Shown here: positions 8,891 through 17,149 of the stretch, piece after piece | Position numbering within the stretch: the first letter of the stretch is position 1 | How the letters are laid out: every line of letters begins with the position of its first letter | Source of the DNA: Streptomyces fumanus | Lineage (GTDB): Bacteria; Actinomycetota; Actinomycetes; Streptomycetales; Streptomycetaceae | Direction of reading: 5' to 3' | Assembly: GCF_014655295.1 (NCBI RefSeq) | Contig: NZ_BNBI01000016.1 | Location: forward strand, 109,107-173,106 | Length of the DNA: 64,000 nt | Program-made: the position numbers and the translations under genes | The notes under the pieces: generated by a model | What the model was told of the DNA's origin: nothing | The model's input: the letters and a program-made list of their open reading frames with translations, nothing else | Database searches by the model: none

Positions 8891-8896
8891 TAGACT
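8891..8896 (+). promoter_or_regulatory. Likely -10 box for the geranylgeranyl reductase gene
   Basis: TAGACT in the divergent gap between the GNAT gene and the reductase, about 57 bases before the chosen GTG. No good -35 lies 17-18 bases upstream. A short GTGCCGGTCGGCAC hairpin follows in the leader. Confidence 0.4.
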
Positions 8897-8952
8897 GCCC
8901 ATGTCCGGTGCCGGTCGGCACGCAGATTCTGGAACCCGTGGGAGATCCCGCC

Positions 8953-10236
8953 GTGACCGAGCCCCTCTCCGACAACACCGCCGATGTGATCGTCGTGGGC
9001 GCGGGGCCAGCCGGCTCCACGACCGCGTACCACCTGGCCAAGGCCGGTCTCGACGTCCTCTTGCTGGAGAAGACCGCCTTCCCCCGGGAGAAGGTCTGCG
9101 GTGACGGACTCACCCCGCGTGCGGTCAAACAGCTCGTGGCGATGGGCATCGACATCTCCGAAGAGGCCGGCTGGCTGCGGAACAAGGGCCTGCGGATCAT
9201 CGGCGGCGGCACCCGCCTCCAGCTCGACTGGCCCGACCTCGCCTCCTTCCCGGACTACGGTCTGGTCCGCAAGCGCGACGACTTCGACGAGCAGCTCGCC
9301 CGGCAGGCGCAGAAGGCCGGCGCCCGGCTCTACGAGCGGTGCAACGTCGGCGCCCCGGTGGTCGACGACCGCACCGGCCGCATCACCGGCGTCCACGCCA
9401 AGCTCGGCGAGGAGAAGCGGGAGGTCACCTTCCACGCCCCGCTGGTGGTGGCCGCCGACGGCAACTCCACGCGGATCTCCCTGGCGATGGGCCTGCACCG
9501 CCGCGAGGACCGCCCGATGGGCGTCGCGGTCCGCACGTACTTCACCTCCCCCCGGCACGACGACGACTACCTGGAGTCCTGGCTGGAACTGTGGGACCGG
9601 CGCGGCCCTCAGGACCGTCTGCTGCCCGGCTACGGCTGGATCTTCGGCATGGGCGACGGCACCTCCAACGTCGGCCTCGGCGTGCTGAACACCTCCGCCT
9701 CCTTCAAGGAACTGGACTGGCGCGAGGTACTGAAGGCGTGGTGCGCCTCCATGCCGGAGGACTGGGGCTACACCCCGGAGAACATGACCGGCCCGATCCG
9801 TGGCGCCGCCCTGCCCATGGCCTTCAACCGCCAGCCCCACTACACCAAGGGCCTCCTCCTGGTCGGCGACGCGGGCGGCCTGGTGAACCCCTTCAACGGC
9901 GAGGGCATCGCCTACGCCATGGAGTCCGGCCAGATCGCCGCCGACGTCATCGTCCAGGCGCACGCGCGGGCCACGCCGGCCCAGCGTGAGATCGCGCTCC
10001 AGCGCTACCCGCGCGTCCTGAAGGACACCTACGGCGGCTACTACAACCTCGGCCGGGCCTTCGTGAAGCTCATCGGCAACCCGAAGGTCATGCAGATCGC
10101 CGCGCAGCGCGGGCTGACCCACCCGGTGCTGATGAAGTTCACCTTGAAGATGCTCGCCAACCTCACCGACCCGACCGGCGGCGACGCGATGGACCGCATC
10201 ATCAACGGCCTGACGAAGGTGGCCCCGAAGGCGTAG
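8953..10236 (+). CDS. Geranylgeranyl reductase family FAD-dependent oxidoreductase
   Basis: 427 residues. VIVVGAGPAGSTTAYHLAKAG is the FAD-binding Rossmann motif; EKVCGDGLTPRAV carries the conserved Cys of the GGR family; GLLLVGDAGGLVNPFNGEGI is the second FAD motif (GD). The family reduces isoprenoid double bonds; in actinobacteria the menaquinone side chain is a known substrate (MenJ-type), which fits the menG/nuo neighbourhood. The GTG at 8953 is chosen because GGGAGA lies just before it and FAD-binding begins 9 residues later; a GTG at 8908 is in frame but lacks a ribosome site. Confidence 0.9.
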   Translation: MTEPLSDNTADVIVVGAGPAGSTTAYHLAKAGLDVLLLEKTAFPREKVCGDGLTPRAVKQLVAMGIDISEEAGWLRNKGLRIIGGGTRLQLDWPDLASFPDYGLVRKRDDFDEQLARQAQKAGARLYERCNVGAPVVDDRTGRITGVHAKLGEEKREVTFHAPLVVAADGNSTRISLAMGLHRREDRPMGVAVRTYFTSPRHDDDYLESWLELWDRRGPQDRLLPGYGWIFGMGDGTSNVGLGVLNTSASFKELDWREVLKAWCASMPEDWGYTPENMTGPIRGAALPMAFNRQPHYTKGLLLVGDAGGLVNPFNGEGIAYAMESGQIAADVIVQAHARATPAQREIALQRYPRVLKDTYGGYYNLGRAFVKLIGNPKVMQIAAQRGLTHPVLMKFTLKMLANLTDPTGGDAMDRIINGLTKVAPKA

Positions 10237-10260
10237 CCGGCCGGGCGCCGCCGGAAAGCC

Positions 10261-10297
10261 CGAAGGGCCGTCCGTCCCGGTGGACGACGGCCCTTCG
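10261..10297. terminator. Bidirectional hairpin terminator
   Basis: A perfect 12-bp stem (CGAAGGGCCGTC with its complement) around a 13-base loop, between the convergent reductase and NlpC/P60 genes. No long T tract follows, as is usual in Streptomyces. Confidence 0.7.
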
Positions 10298-10355
10298 TGC
10301 GAGGTGTACGGCCGCACGGCCCGGGGTGCCGGGCCGCGGGACGCGGTACGCCGGG

Positions 10356-11210
10356 TTACAGCACCCGCACCGCGCCGCTCGGCGGGTCGTAGGAGAGCGG
10401 CTTCAGCACGACGCCCGTGGACGGGTTCTGCGCGCCGACGAACATGCCGTCACCGACGTACACGCCCACGTGGTAGGCGCTGCCGGCGCCGCCCCAGTAC
10501 AGGATGTCGCCCGGCTGCAGGCTGCCGAGCGAGACCTGGGTGCCGGCCGTCGACTGGTCCTGGGAGACGCGGGGCAGGCTGACGCCCACCTGCTTGAAGG
10601 CGGCCTGGACGAGGCCGGAGCAGTCGTAGGCGGACGGGCCGGTGGCGCCGGACACGTACGCCTTGCCGACCTGGGCCTTGACGAAGGAGACGACCGCGGC
10701 GGCCGAACCGGTGGCCGTGGACGAGCCGGTGCTCGCCGAGGCGCCGGTGGAGGCCGCACCGGTGTTGTCGGTGGAGGCCGAGGCGGAGGCGGTCAGGGTG
10801 CTGCGCTCGGCGTCGCGGCTGGCGCGCGCGGCGGCGGCCTTGCGGGCGGCCTCGCGCTCGGCCCGCTGCCTGGCCTCCGCGGCCTTCTTCTTGGCTTCCT
10901 TCAGGTCCGCCTTGGCTTCCTTGGCGGCCTTGGCGGCGGCCGCGTCACGCTCGGCCCGCAGCTCGTAGTTCGCGGCCGCCTGCTGCGTGGCGTCCGCGGA
11001 CTGGGCGATCTGAGCGGCCAGGTCGGCCGTCAGGGTGGGCAGTTCCAGGGTCTGCGTCACGGGCTCGGCGTCGGCCGCGCTCGCCGAACCCGACGCACCG
11101 GCCACTGCCAGGGTGCTGAGGACGCCACCGGCCACTCCGGCCCGCATCGCGATCGTCGACGCGCTGCGGCGGGGCTTCCGGTGGCTGCGTATGTGAGCGG
11201 TGTGGGACAT
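10356..11210 (-). CDS. Secreted NlpC/P60 cell-wall hydrolase
   Basis: 284 residues from the ATG at 11210. Order: cationic N-terminus and signal sequence with an ASASA cleavage region near residue 47; an Ala/Lys/Glu-rich coiled coil of about 65 residues; a Ser/Thr/Ala linker; then an NlpC/P60 domain from about residue 170. YDCSGLVQAAF holds the catalytic Cys, and AYHVGVY the catalytic His. Enzymes of this type cut the D-Glu-DAP stem-peptide bond of peptidoglycan. GGAGGAG is about 20 bases upstream of this ATG, so a longer start (in-frame ATG at 11240 or GTG at 11267) is possible, but the basic signal-peptide n-region begins at the chosen Met. Confidence 0.88.
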   Translation of the reverse strand: MSHTAHIRSHRKPRRSASTIAMRAGVAGGVLSTLAVAGASGSASAADAEPVTQTLELPTLTADLAAQIAQSADATQQAAANYELRAERDAAAAKAAKEAKADLKEAKKKAAEARQRAEREAARKAAAARASRDAERSTLTASASASTDNTGAASTGASASTGSSTATGSAAAVVSFVKAQVGKAYVSGATGPSAYDCSGLVQAAFKQVGVSLPRVSQDQSTAGTQVSLGSLQPGDILYWGGAGSAYHVGVYVGDGMFVGAQNPSTGVVLKPLSYDPPSGAVRVL

Positions 11211-11518
11211 GGGTACAACCGGTATCAGGAGCTCCTCCATGCCTTCAAGAAACGTGTCCTGCGCCACAGTTGTTCAACCGACCCTGTGAATCCCGGGCGT
11301 GTCGCCCTTTATTGACGCCGTAACGGACATTGCGGGCGGCCGTGACATGGCTGTGATCACGGGCTTTGATCGTTACGCCCGAATTGCTCCCCGCTTACCA
11401 CTGGTTGGGGTGGTTGGCCAACCCCGGTTCTCAGCCGCCTCTCATGAATGTGTCCGAGGTCACGGAACGGTCAACCGCGCGGTCGCGTCCCGCGCCCGTC
11501 GGCCCGGCCGGTTCCGCT

Positions 11519-11542
11519 CGTGAACGCGTGCACGCGTTCACA
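11519..11542. promoter_or_regulatory. 22-bp perfect palindrome, two overlapping Rex-like sites
   Basis: Bases 11520-11541 read GTGAACGCGTG and then its exact reverse complement. The published Streptomyces Rex consensus is TGTGAACNNNTTCACA. The palindrome can be read as two overlapping copies: 11519-11534 matches 10 of 13 defined bases and 11527-11542 matches 11 of 13. Rex senses NADH/NAD+ and is known to act on nuo operons in Streptomyces. Confidence 0.55.
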
Positions 11543-11808
11543 CCGCGTCCGCTCCGCCCCTCCCGGGTGTGAACGGGTCCTCTATCAAGAGATCGCGCCG
11601 ATCGCCAATTTGCATGCAGCGGAACTCTCTTGATATGGAGACGCCGCCTCCGACCTGCTCTGACGAGCGAAAATGTCACCTCTCGTGATCAGTCGGATGC
11701 TTGATGTGTGAAGATCACCGCTCATCCGACTTCATGATCCTTCGTCAGGTGGTGGAGATCACAAAGCTTGTGCAATACCCCGTGTCGCAGATCACAGAGC
11801 GGCGGGCA

Positions 11809-11814
11809 TAAGAT
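11809..11814 (+). promoter_or_regulatory. Possible -10 box of the nuo promoter
   Basis: TAAGAT lies 139 bases before the nuoA start and 17 bases before the Rex-like site at 11831. The -35 region is poor. If used, the Rex site would span roughly +10 to +25, a repressing position. Confidence 0.35.
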
Positions 11815-11830
11815 GCGGAGCAGTTGGGCT

Positions 11831-11846
11831 TGTGACCTGCTTCACA
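11831..11846. promoter_or_regulatory. Rex-like operator upstream of nuoA
   Basis: TGTGACCTGCTTCACA matches the Streptomyces Rex operator TGTGAACNNNTTCACA at 12 of 13 defined bases. It is 108 bases upstream of the nuoA GTG. NADH-responsive repression of the NADH dehydrogenase operon is the natural inference. Confidence 0.65.
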
Positions 11847-11953
11847 TGTTCGCGATCTTCGCCGGGACGGGCGGGGCTCGTGGGGCTGCCGGGGCGGTCG
11901 TGACCCAAGCCGAACCGCCAGCAGTCAGCGCCGACTGAGAGGAGCGAGGAGCG

Positions 11954-12313
11954 GTGAACGCGTATGCGCCCATCCTCGTACTGGGAGCCCTCGGGGCAGG
12001 CTTTGCGATCTTCTCCGTGGTCATGGCCACGCTGATCGGTCCGAAGCGGTACAACCGCGCCAAACTCGAAGCCTACGAGTGCGGCATCGAGCCGACCCCC
12101 ACGCCGGCCGGCGGCGGGCGCTTCCCCATCAAGTACTACCTGACGGCGATGCTCTTCATCGTCTTCGACATCGAGATCGTCTTCCTCTACCCCTGGGCCG
12201 TCAGCTTCGACGCCCTGGGGATTTTCGGGCTCGTGGAGATGCTGCTCTTCGTGCTCACCGTCTTCGTCGCGTACGCGTACGTATGGCGGCGCGGCGGCCT
12301 GGAATGGGACTGA
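11954..12313 (+). CDS. nuoA: NADH-quinone oxidoreductase subunit A
   Basis: 119 residues, GTG start with GAGGAGCGAGGAG just before it. Three membrane helices and the conserved YECGIEP loop (the NuoA Cys loop near the quinone channel), FPIKYYLTAMLFIVFDIEIVF in helix two. It is a membrane-arm subunit at the junction with the peripheral arm of proton-pumping complex I. It opens a 14-gene operon whose members mostly overlap by 4 bases, with 13 bases to nuoB. Confidence 0.97.
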   Translation: MNAYAPILVLGALGAGFAIFSVVMATLIGPKRYNRAKLEAYECGIEPTPTPAGGGRFPIKYYLTAMLFIVFDIEIVFLYPWAVSFDALGIFGLVEMLLFVLTVFVAYAYVWRRGGLEWD

Positions 12314-12326
12314 GGGGCCTTTAGTC

Positions 12327-12877
<551 letters not shown>

Positions 12878-12881
<4 letters not shown>

Positions 12882-13624
12882 GCGACGCGCACCGGGACCC
12901 CGGCGGTCCCAACCCGGAGCGGGCCCTGTCCGCCGAGAACCTCCCCGGCCAGCGCGGGCAGGGCGGCGAGGAGATCCGCGTCCAGCGCGGCATGTTCGGC
13001 GCCAACAACGGCGGCGACACCTCCGGCTACGGCGGCCTGGTCCGCTCGGTCCGACTCCCGGGGCCGGCGAGCAGGCCGTACGGCGGCTGGTTCGACGAGG
13101 TCGCGGACGAGCTGGAGGGCGCGCTGGAGGAGCAGGGCCTGCTCCCCGGCAACGCCATCGAGAAGACGGTCGTCGACCGCGGCGAGCTGACCTTCCACAT
13201 CGAGCGCGAGCACCTGGTCCGCGTTGCCCGCACCCTGCGCGACGACCCGGCCCTGCGCTTCGAGCTGTGCACCGGCGTCAGCGGCGTGCACTACCCGGGC
13301 GACAAGGGACGCGAGCTGCACGCCGTCTACCACCTGCGCTCGATCACCCACAACCGGGTGATCCGCCTGGAGGTCAGCGCCCCCGACGGCGACCCGCACA
13401 TCCCCTCGCTGTTCGAGGTCTACCCGACCAACGACTGGCACGAGCGCGAGACGTACGACTTCTTCGGCATCGTCTTCGACGGCCACCCGGCCCTGACCCG
13501 GATCATGATGCCGGACGACTGGCAGGGCTTCCCGCAGCGCAAGGACTACCCCCTCGGCGGCATCCCCGTCGAGTACAAGGGCGCCCAGATCCCGGCTCCG
13601 GACCAGCGGAGGTCGTACTCGTGA
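12878..13624 (+). CDS. nuoC: NADH-quinone oxidoreductase subunit C
   Basis: 248 residues of the 30-kDa subunit family: HLRSITHNRVIRLEV and the ERETYDFFGIVFDGHPALTRI signature are clear. It is a cluster-free peripheral-arm subunit that holds NuoB and NuoD. The first 60 residues are a Gly/Pro-rich extension typical of actinobacteria. ATGA overlap with nuoB and GTGA overlap with nuoD indicate translational coupling. NuoC and NuoD are separate here, unlike the fused form of enterobacteria. Confidence 0.96.
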
Positions 13625-14943
13625 GCACATCGCACGCATCCCCCCGCGAGACCACCGAAGGCACCGTCTACACGGTCACCGGAGGCGACTGGGACGAGGT
13701 CGTCCAGTCCGCGGCCCGCGCCGACGACGAACGCATCGTCGTCAACATGGGTCCCCAGCACCCCTCCACCCACGGTGTGCTCCGCCTGATCCTGGAGATC
13801 GAGGGCGAGACCGTCACCGAGGCCCGCTGCGGCATCGGCTACCTGCACACCGGCATCGAGAAGAACCTCGAGTACCGCACGTGGACGCAGGGCACCACGT
13901 TCGTGACGCGCATGGACTACCTGACGCCGTTCTTCAACGAGACGGCCTACTGCCTCGGCGTCGAGAAGCTGCTCGGCATCGAGGACCAGGTACCCGACCG
14001 CGCCTCGGTCATCCGGGTGCTCCTGATGGAGCTGAACCGGATGTCGTCCCACCTGGTGTGCATCGCCACCGGCGGCATGGAGCTGGGCGCCACCACGATC
14101 ATGATCTACGGCTTCCGCGACCGCGAGCTGATCCTGGACCTCTACGAGCTGATCACCGGCCTGCGGATGAACCACGCGTACATCCGCCCCGGCGGCCTCG
14201 CCCAGGACCTGCCGCCCGGCTCGGTCGACCAGATCCGCGAGTTCGTCAAGAAGATGAAGAAGAACCTCCCGGAGTACGACAAGCTCGCCACCGGGAACCC
14301 CATCTTCAAGGCCCGCATGCAGGACGTCGGCTACCTGGACCTGGCCGGCTGCATGGCCCTCGGCGCCACCGGCCCGATCCTGCGCTCCACCGGCCTGCCG
14401 CACGACCTGCGCAAGGCCCAGCCGTACTGCGGCTACGAGACGTACGACTTCGACGTCCCGACCGCCGACACCTGCGACGCCTACGGCCGCTTCCTGATCC
14501 GGCTGGAGGAGATGCGCCAGTCGCTGCGGATCATCGAGCAGTGCCTGGACCGGCTCCAGCCCGGCCCGGTCATGGTCCCCGACAAGAAGATCGCCTGGCC
14601 CGCCCAGTTGGCCCTCGGCCCGGACGGACTGGGCAACTCCCTCGACCACATCAAGAAGATCATGGGCACCTCCATGGAGGCCCTGATCCACCACTTCAAG
14701 CTGGTCACCGAGGGCTTCCGGGTACCGCCGGGACAGGCGTACACGGCGGTCGAGTCGCCCAAGGGCGAACTCGGGGTGCACGTCGTCTCCGACGGCGGCA
14801 CCCGCCCCTACCGGGTCCACTTCCGCGACCCGTCCTTCACCAACCTGCAGGCCATGGCGGCGATGTGCGAGGGCGGCCAGGTCGCCGACGTCATCGTCGC
14901 GGTGGCCTCCATCGACCCCGTGATGGGAGGCGTCGACCGGTGA
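13621..14943 (+). CDS. nuoD: NADH-quinone oxidoreductase subunit D
   Basis: 440 residues of the 49-kDa subunit. NMGPQHPSTHGVLRL at about residue 42 carries the histidine next to the quinone head-group; GYLHTGIEKNLEYRT, HAYIRPGG and SPKGELGV follow as in the family. With NuoB it forms the quinone-binding pocket, here presumably for menaquinone. GTGA overlaps couple it to nuoC and nuoE. Confidence 0.97.
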   Translation: MSTSHASPRETTEGTVYTVTGGDWDEVVQSAARADDERIVVNMGPQHPSTHGVLRLILEIEGETVTEARCGIGYLHTGIEKNLEYRTWTQGTTFVTRMDYLTPFFNETAYCLGVEKLLGIEDQVPDRASVIRVLLMELNRMSSHLVCIATGGMELGATTIMIYGFRDRELILDLYELITGLRMNHAYIRPGGLAQDLPPGSVDQIREFVKKMKKNLPEYDKLATGNPIFKARMQDVGYLDLAGCMALGATGPILRSTGLPHDLRKAQPYCGYETYDFDVPTADTCDAYGRFLIRLEEMRQSLRIIEQCLDRLQPGPVMVPDKKIAWPAQLALGPDGLGNSLDHIKKIMGTSMEALIHHFKLVTEGFRVPPGQAYTAVESPKGELGVHVVSDGGTRPYRVHFRDPSFTNLQAMAAMCEGGQVADVIVAVASIDPVMGGVDR

Positions 14944-15800
14944 CCACCAGTTCCTCGGAACGGGGCGTCGGACTCGGCATGCCCGAGCTGCCCGCGCCCG
15001 ACTACCCGGACGACGTCCGGACCAAGCTGGAGGCCGACGCGCGCGAGATCATCGCCCGCTACCCGGACTCCCGGTCCGCCCTGCTGCCGCTGCTGCACCT
15101 GGTGCAGTCGGAGGAGGGCCACGTCACGCGCACCGGAATGCGGTTCTGCGCGGAGGTGCTCGGCCTGACCACCGCCGAGGTCACCGCCGTGGCGACCTTC
15201 TACACCATGTACCGGCGCCGGCCCAGCGGCGACTACCAGGTGGGCGTCTGCACCAACACCCTGTGCGCGGTCATGGGCGGCGACGCGATCTTCGAGGAGC
15301 TCCAGGAGCACCTGGGCGTCGGCAACGGCGAGACCACCGACGACGGCAAGGTCACCCTGGAGCACATCGAGTGCAACGCGGCCTGCGACTACGCGCCGGT
15401 GGTGATGGTCAACTGGGAGTTCTTCGACAACCAGACCCCGGCCAGCGCCCGGCGCCTGGTCGACGACCTCCGGGCCGGCCGGCCGGTCAGCCCGACGCGC
15501 GGGGCGCCCCTGTGCACCTTCAAGGAGACCGCCCGCATCCTGGCCGGCTTCCCCGACGAGCGGGAGGGCGCCGTCGAGGCCGGGGGAAGCGCGGGACCCG
15601 CCTCCCTGGTCGGCCTGAAACTCGCCAAGGGCGAGACCCCCACCGCGCGTGTGGTGCACCCGCGCGGTGCCGTGCCCCAGGACGAGCCGCCGCACGACCC
15701 GTCCCCGGGTGAACACCTCAGCTCGCACGACGCCCCGCAGGACACATCGGCCTCCGACCCGTCCCACCCGGCCGGGCCCACCGCCGAGGAGGGGGAGTGA
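14940..15800 (+). CDS. nuoE: NADH-quinone oxidoreductase subunit E
   Basis: 286 residues. The 24-kDa [2Fe-2S] domain fills about residues 25-185: VCTNTLCAVMGG and IECNAACDYAPVVMVN supply the four cysteine ligands of cluster N1a. The C-terminal hundred residues, rich in Pro, Asp, Ser and His, are an apparently disordered extension not found in the enterobacterial protein (about 165 residues). It works with NuoF in the NADH-oxidising tip. The stop overlaps the nuoF ATG by one base (TGATG). Confidence 0.95.
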   Translation: MTTSSSERGVGLGMPELPAPDYPDDVRTKLEADAREIIARYPDSRSALLPLLHLVQSEEGHVTRTGMRFCAEVLGLTTAEVTAVATFYTMYRRRPSGDYQVGVCTNTLCAVMGGDAIFEELQEHLGVGNGETTDDGKVTLEHIECNAACDYAPVVMVNWEFFDNQTPASARRLVDDLRAGRPVSPTRGAPLCTFKETARILAGFPDEREGAVEAGGSAGPASLVGLKLAKGETPTARVVHPRGAVPQDEPPHDPSPGEHLSSHDAPQDTSASDPSHPAGPTAEEGE

Positions 15801-17149
15801 TGACCTTGGCAGCCGAGATCAAGGACCCCAGCCCCGAGAAGCTGCTCGCACCCGTGCTGTCGGCCTTCTGGGACGAGGACCGGTCCTGGACGCTGGACGT
15901 GTACCGACGGCACGAGGGCTACGAGGGGCTCCGCAAGGCGCTGGCGATGTCGCCGGACGAACTGATCGCGTACGTCAAGGACTCCGGTCTGCGCGGACGC
16001 GGCGGCGCCGGCTTCCCGACCGGGATGAAGTGGCAGTTCATCCCCCAGGGGGACGGAAAGCCGCACTATCTGGTTGTCAACGCCGACGAGTCGGAGCCCG
16101 GGACGTGCAAGGACATCCCGCTCCTCTTCGCGAACCCGCACAGCCTCATCGAGGGCATCGTCATCGCGTGCTACGCCATCAGGTCCTCGCACGCGTTCAT
16201 CTATCTGCGGGGTGAAGTCGTCCCCGTGCTGCGGCGGCTGCACTCGGCCGTCGCCGAGGCGTACGCGGCGGGCTACCTCGGCGAGAACATCCTGGGCAGC
16301 GGACTCGACCTGGACCTCACCGTGCACGCGGGCGCGGGCGCGTACATCTGCGGTGAGGAGACCGCGCTGCTCGACTCGCTCGAAGGCCGCCGGGGCCAAC
16401 CGCGGCTGCGTCCCCCCTTCCCTGCTGTGGCCGGCCTCTATGCCTGCCCGACTGTGGTGAACAACGTCGAATCGATCGCGTCGGTTCCCGCGATCCTGAA
16501 CCGGGGCAAGGACTGGTTCCGGTCGATGGGCAGCGAGAAGTCCCCGGGCTTCACGCTCTACTCCCTCTCCGGCCACGTCGCCAGCCCCGGCCAGTACGAG
16601 GCGCCGCTCGGCATCACCCTGCGCCAGCTCCTCGACATGAGCGGGGGCATGCGCCCCGGCCACCGCCTGAAGTTCTGGACGCCGGGCGGCTCCTCGACGC
16701 CGATGTTCACCGACGAGCACCTCGACGTCCCCCTCGATTACGAAGGAGTGGGCGCCGCGGGTTCCATGCTCGGCACGAAAGCCCTCCAGTGCTTCGACGA
16801 GACGACCTGCGTGGTCCGCGCCGTCACCCGCTGGACCGAGTTCTACGCCCACGAGTCCTGCGGCAAGTGCACGCCCTGCCGCGAGGGCACGTACTGGCTG
16901 GTGCAGTTGCTCCGCGACATCGAGGCCGGCAAGGGCGCCATGGCCGACCTCGACAAGCTGGGCGACATCGCCGACAACATCAACGGCAAGTCCTTCTGCG
17001 CCCTCGGCGACGGCGCCGCCTCGCCGATCTTCTCCTCGCTGAAGTACTTCCGCGAGGAGTACGAGCAGCACATCACGGGCCGCGGCTGCCCCTTCGACCC
17101 GGCCAGGTCCACGGCCTGGGCCGATCACCGTACGGAGGTGAACGCATGA
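15800..17149 (+). CDS. nuoF: NADH-quinone oxidoreductase subunit F
   Basis: 449 residues. GLRGRGGAGFPTGMKW is the NADH/FMN glycine-rich motif, NADESEPGTCKD the FMN pocket, and ESCGKCTPCREGT plus a later Cys (SFCALGDGA) bind cluster N3. This is where NADH delivers a hydride to FMN. ATG 15800 is preferred to the GTG three bases earlier because it is 7 bases from GGAGGGGG. The stop overlaps nuoG (ATGA). Confidence 0.96.
   Translation: MTLAAEIKDPSPEKLLAPVLSAFWDEDRSWTLDVYRRHEGYEGLRKALAMSPDELIAYVKDSGLRGRGGAGFPTGMKWQFIPQGDGKPHYLVVNADESEPGTCKDIPLLFANPHSLIEGIVIACYAIRSSHAFIYLRGEVVPVLRRLHSAVAEAYAAGYLGENILGSGLDLDLTVHAGAGAYICGEETALLDSLEGRRGQPRLRPPFPAVAGLYACPTVVNNVESIASVPAILNRGKDWFRSMGSEKSPGFTLYSLSGHVASPGQYEAPLGITLRQLLDMSGGMRPGHRLKFWTPGGSSTPMFTDEHLDVPLDYEGVGAAGSMLGTKALQCFDETTCVVRAVTRWTEFYAHESCGKCTPCREGTYWLVQLLRDIEAGKGAMADLDKLGDIADNINGKSFCALGDGAASPIFSSLKYFREEYEQHITGRGCPFDPARSTAWADHRTEVNA

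Larger units (their letters stand above)
11211..11953. other. Long divergent regulatory region, NlpC/P60 to nuoA
   Basis: 743 bases without a convincing gene. It is less GC-rich than its surroundings and full of symmetrical sites: the palindrome at 11519-11542; inverted repeat TATCAAGAGA at 11583-11592 with its complement at 11626-11635; AGTCGGATG at 11691-11699 with its complement at 11723-11731; CACAA...TTGTG at 11760-11772; and the Rex-like site at 11831-11846. A half Rex site TGTGAAC is at 11568-11574. I looked for a c-di-AMP riboswitch before the NlpC/P60 gene and did not find its conserved blocks. Confidence 0.7.

Noticed and set aside
11211..11520. c-di-AMP riboswitch before the NlpC/P60 gene
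   Set aside because: Such genes often have one, but the conserved GGGGGACCC and GAACCCGACAGCT blocks are absent.
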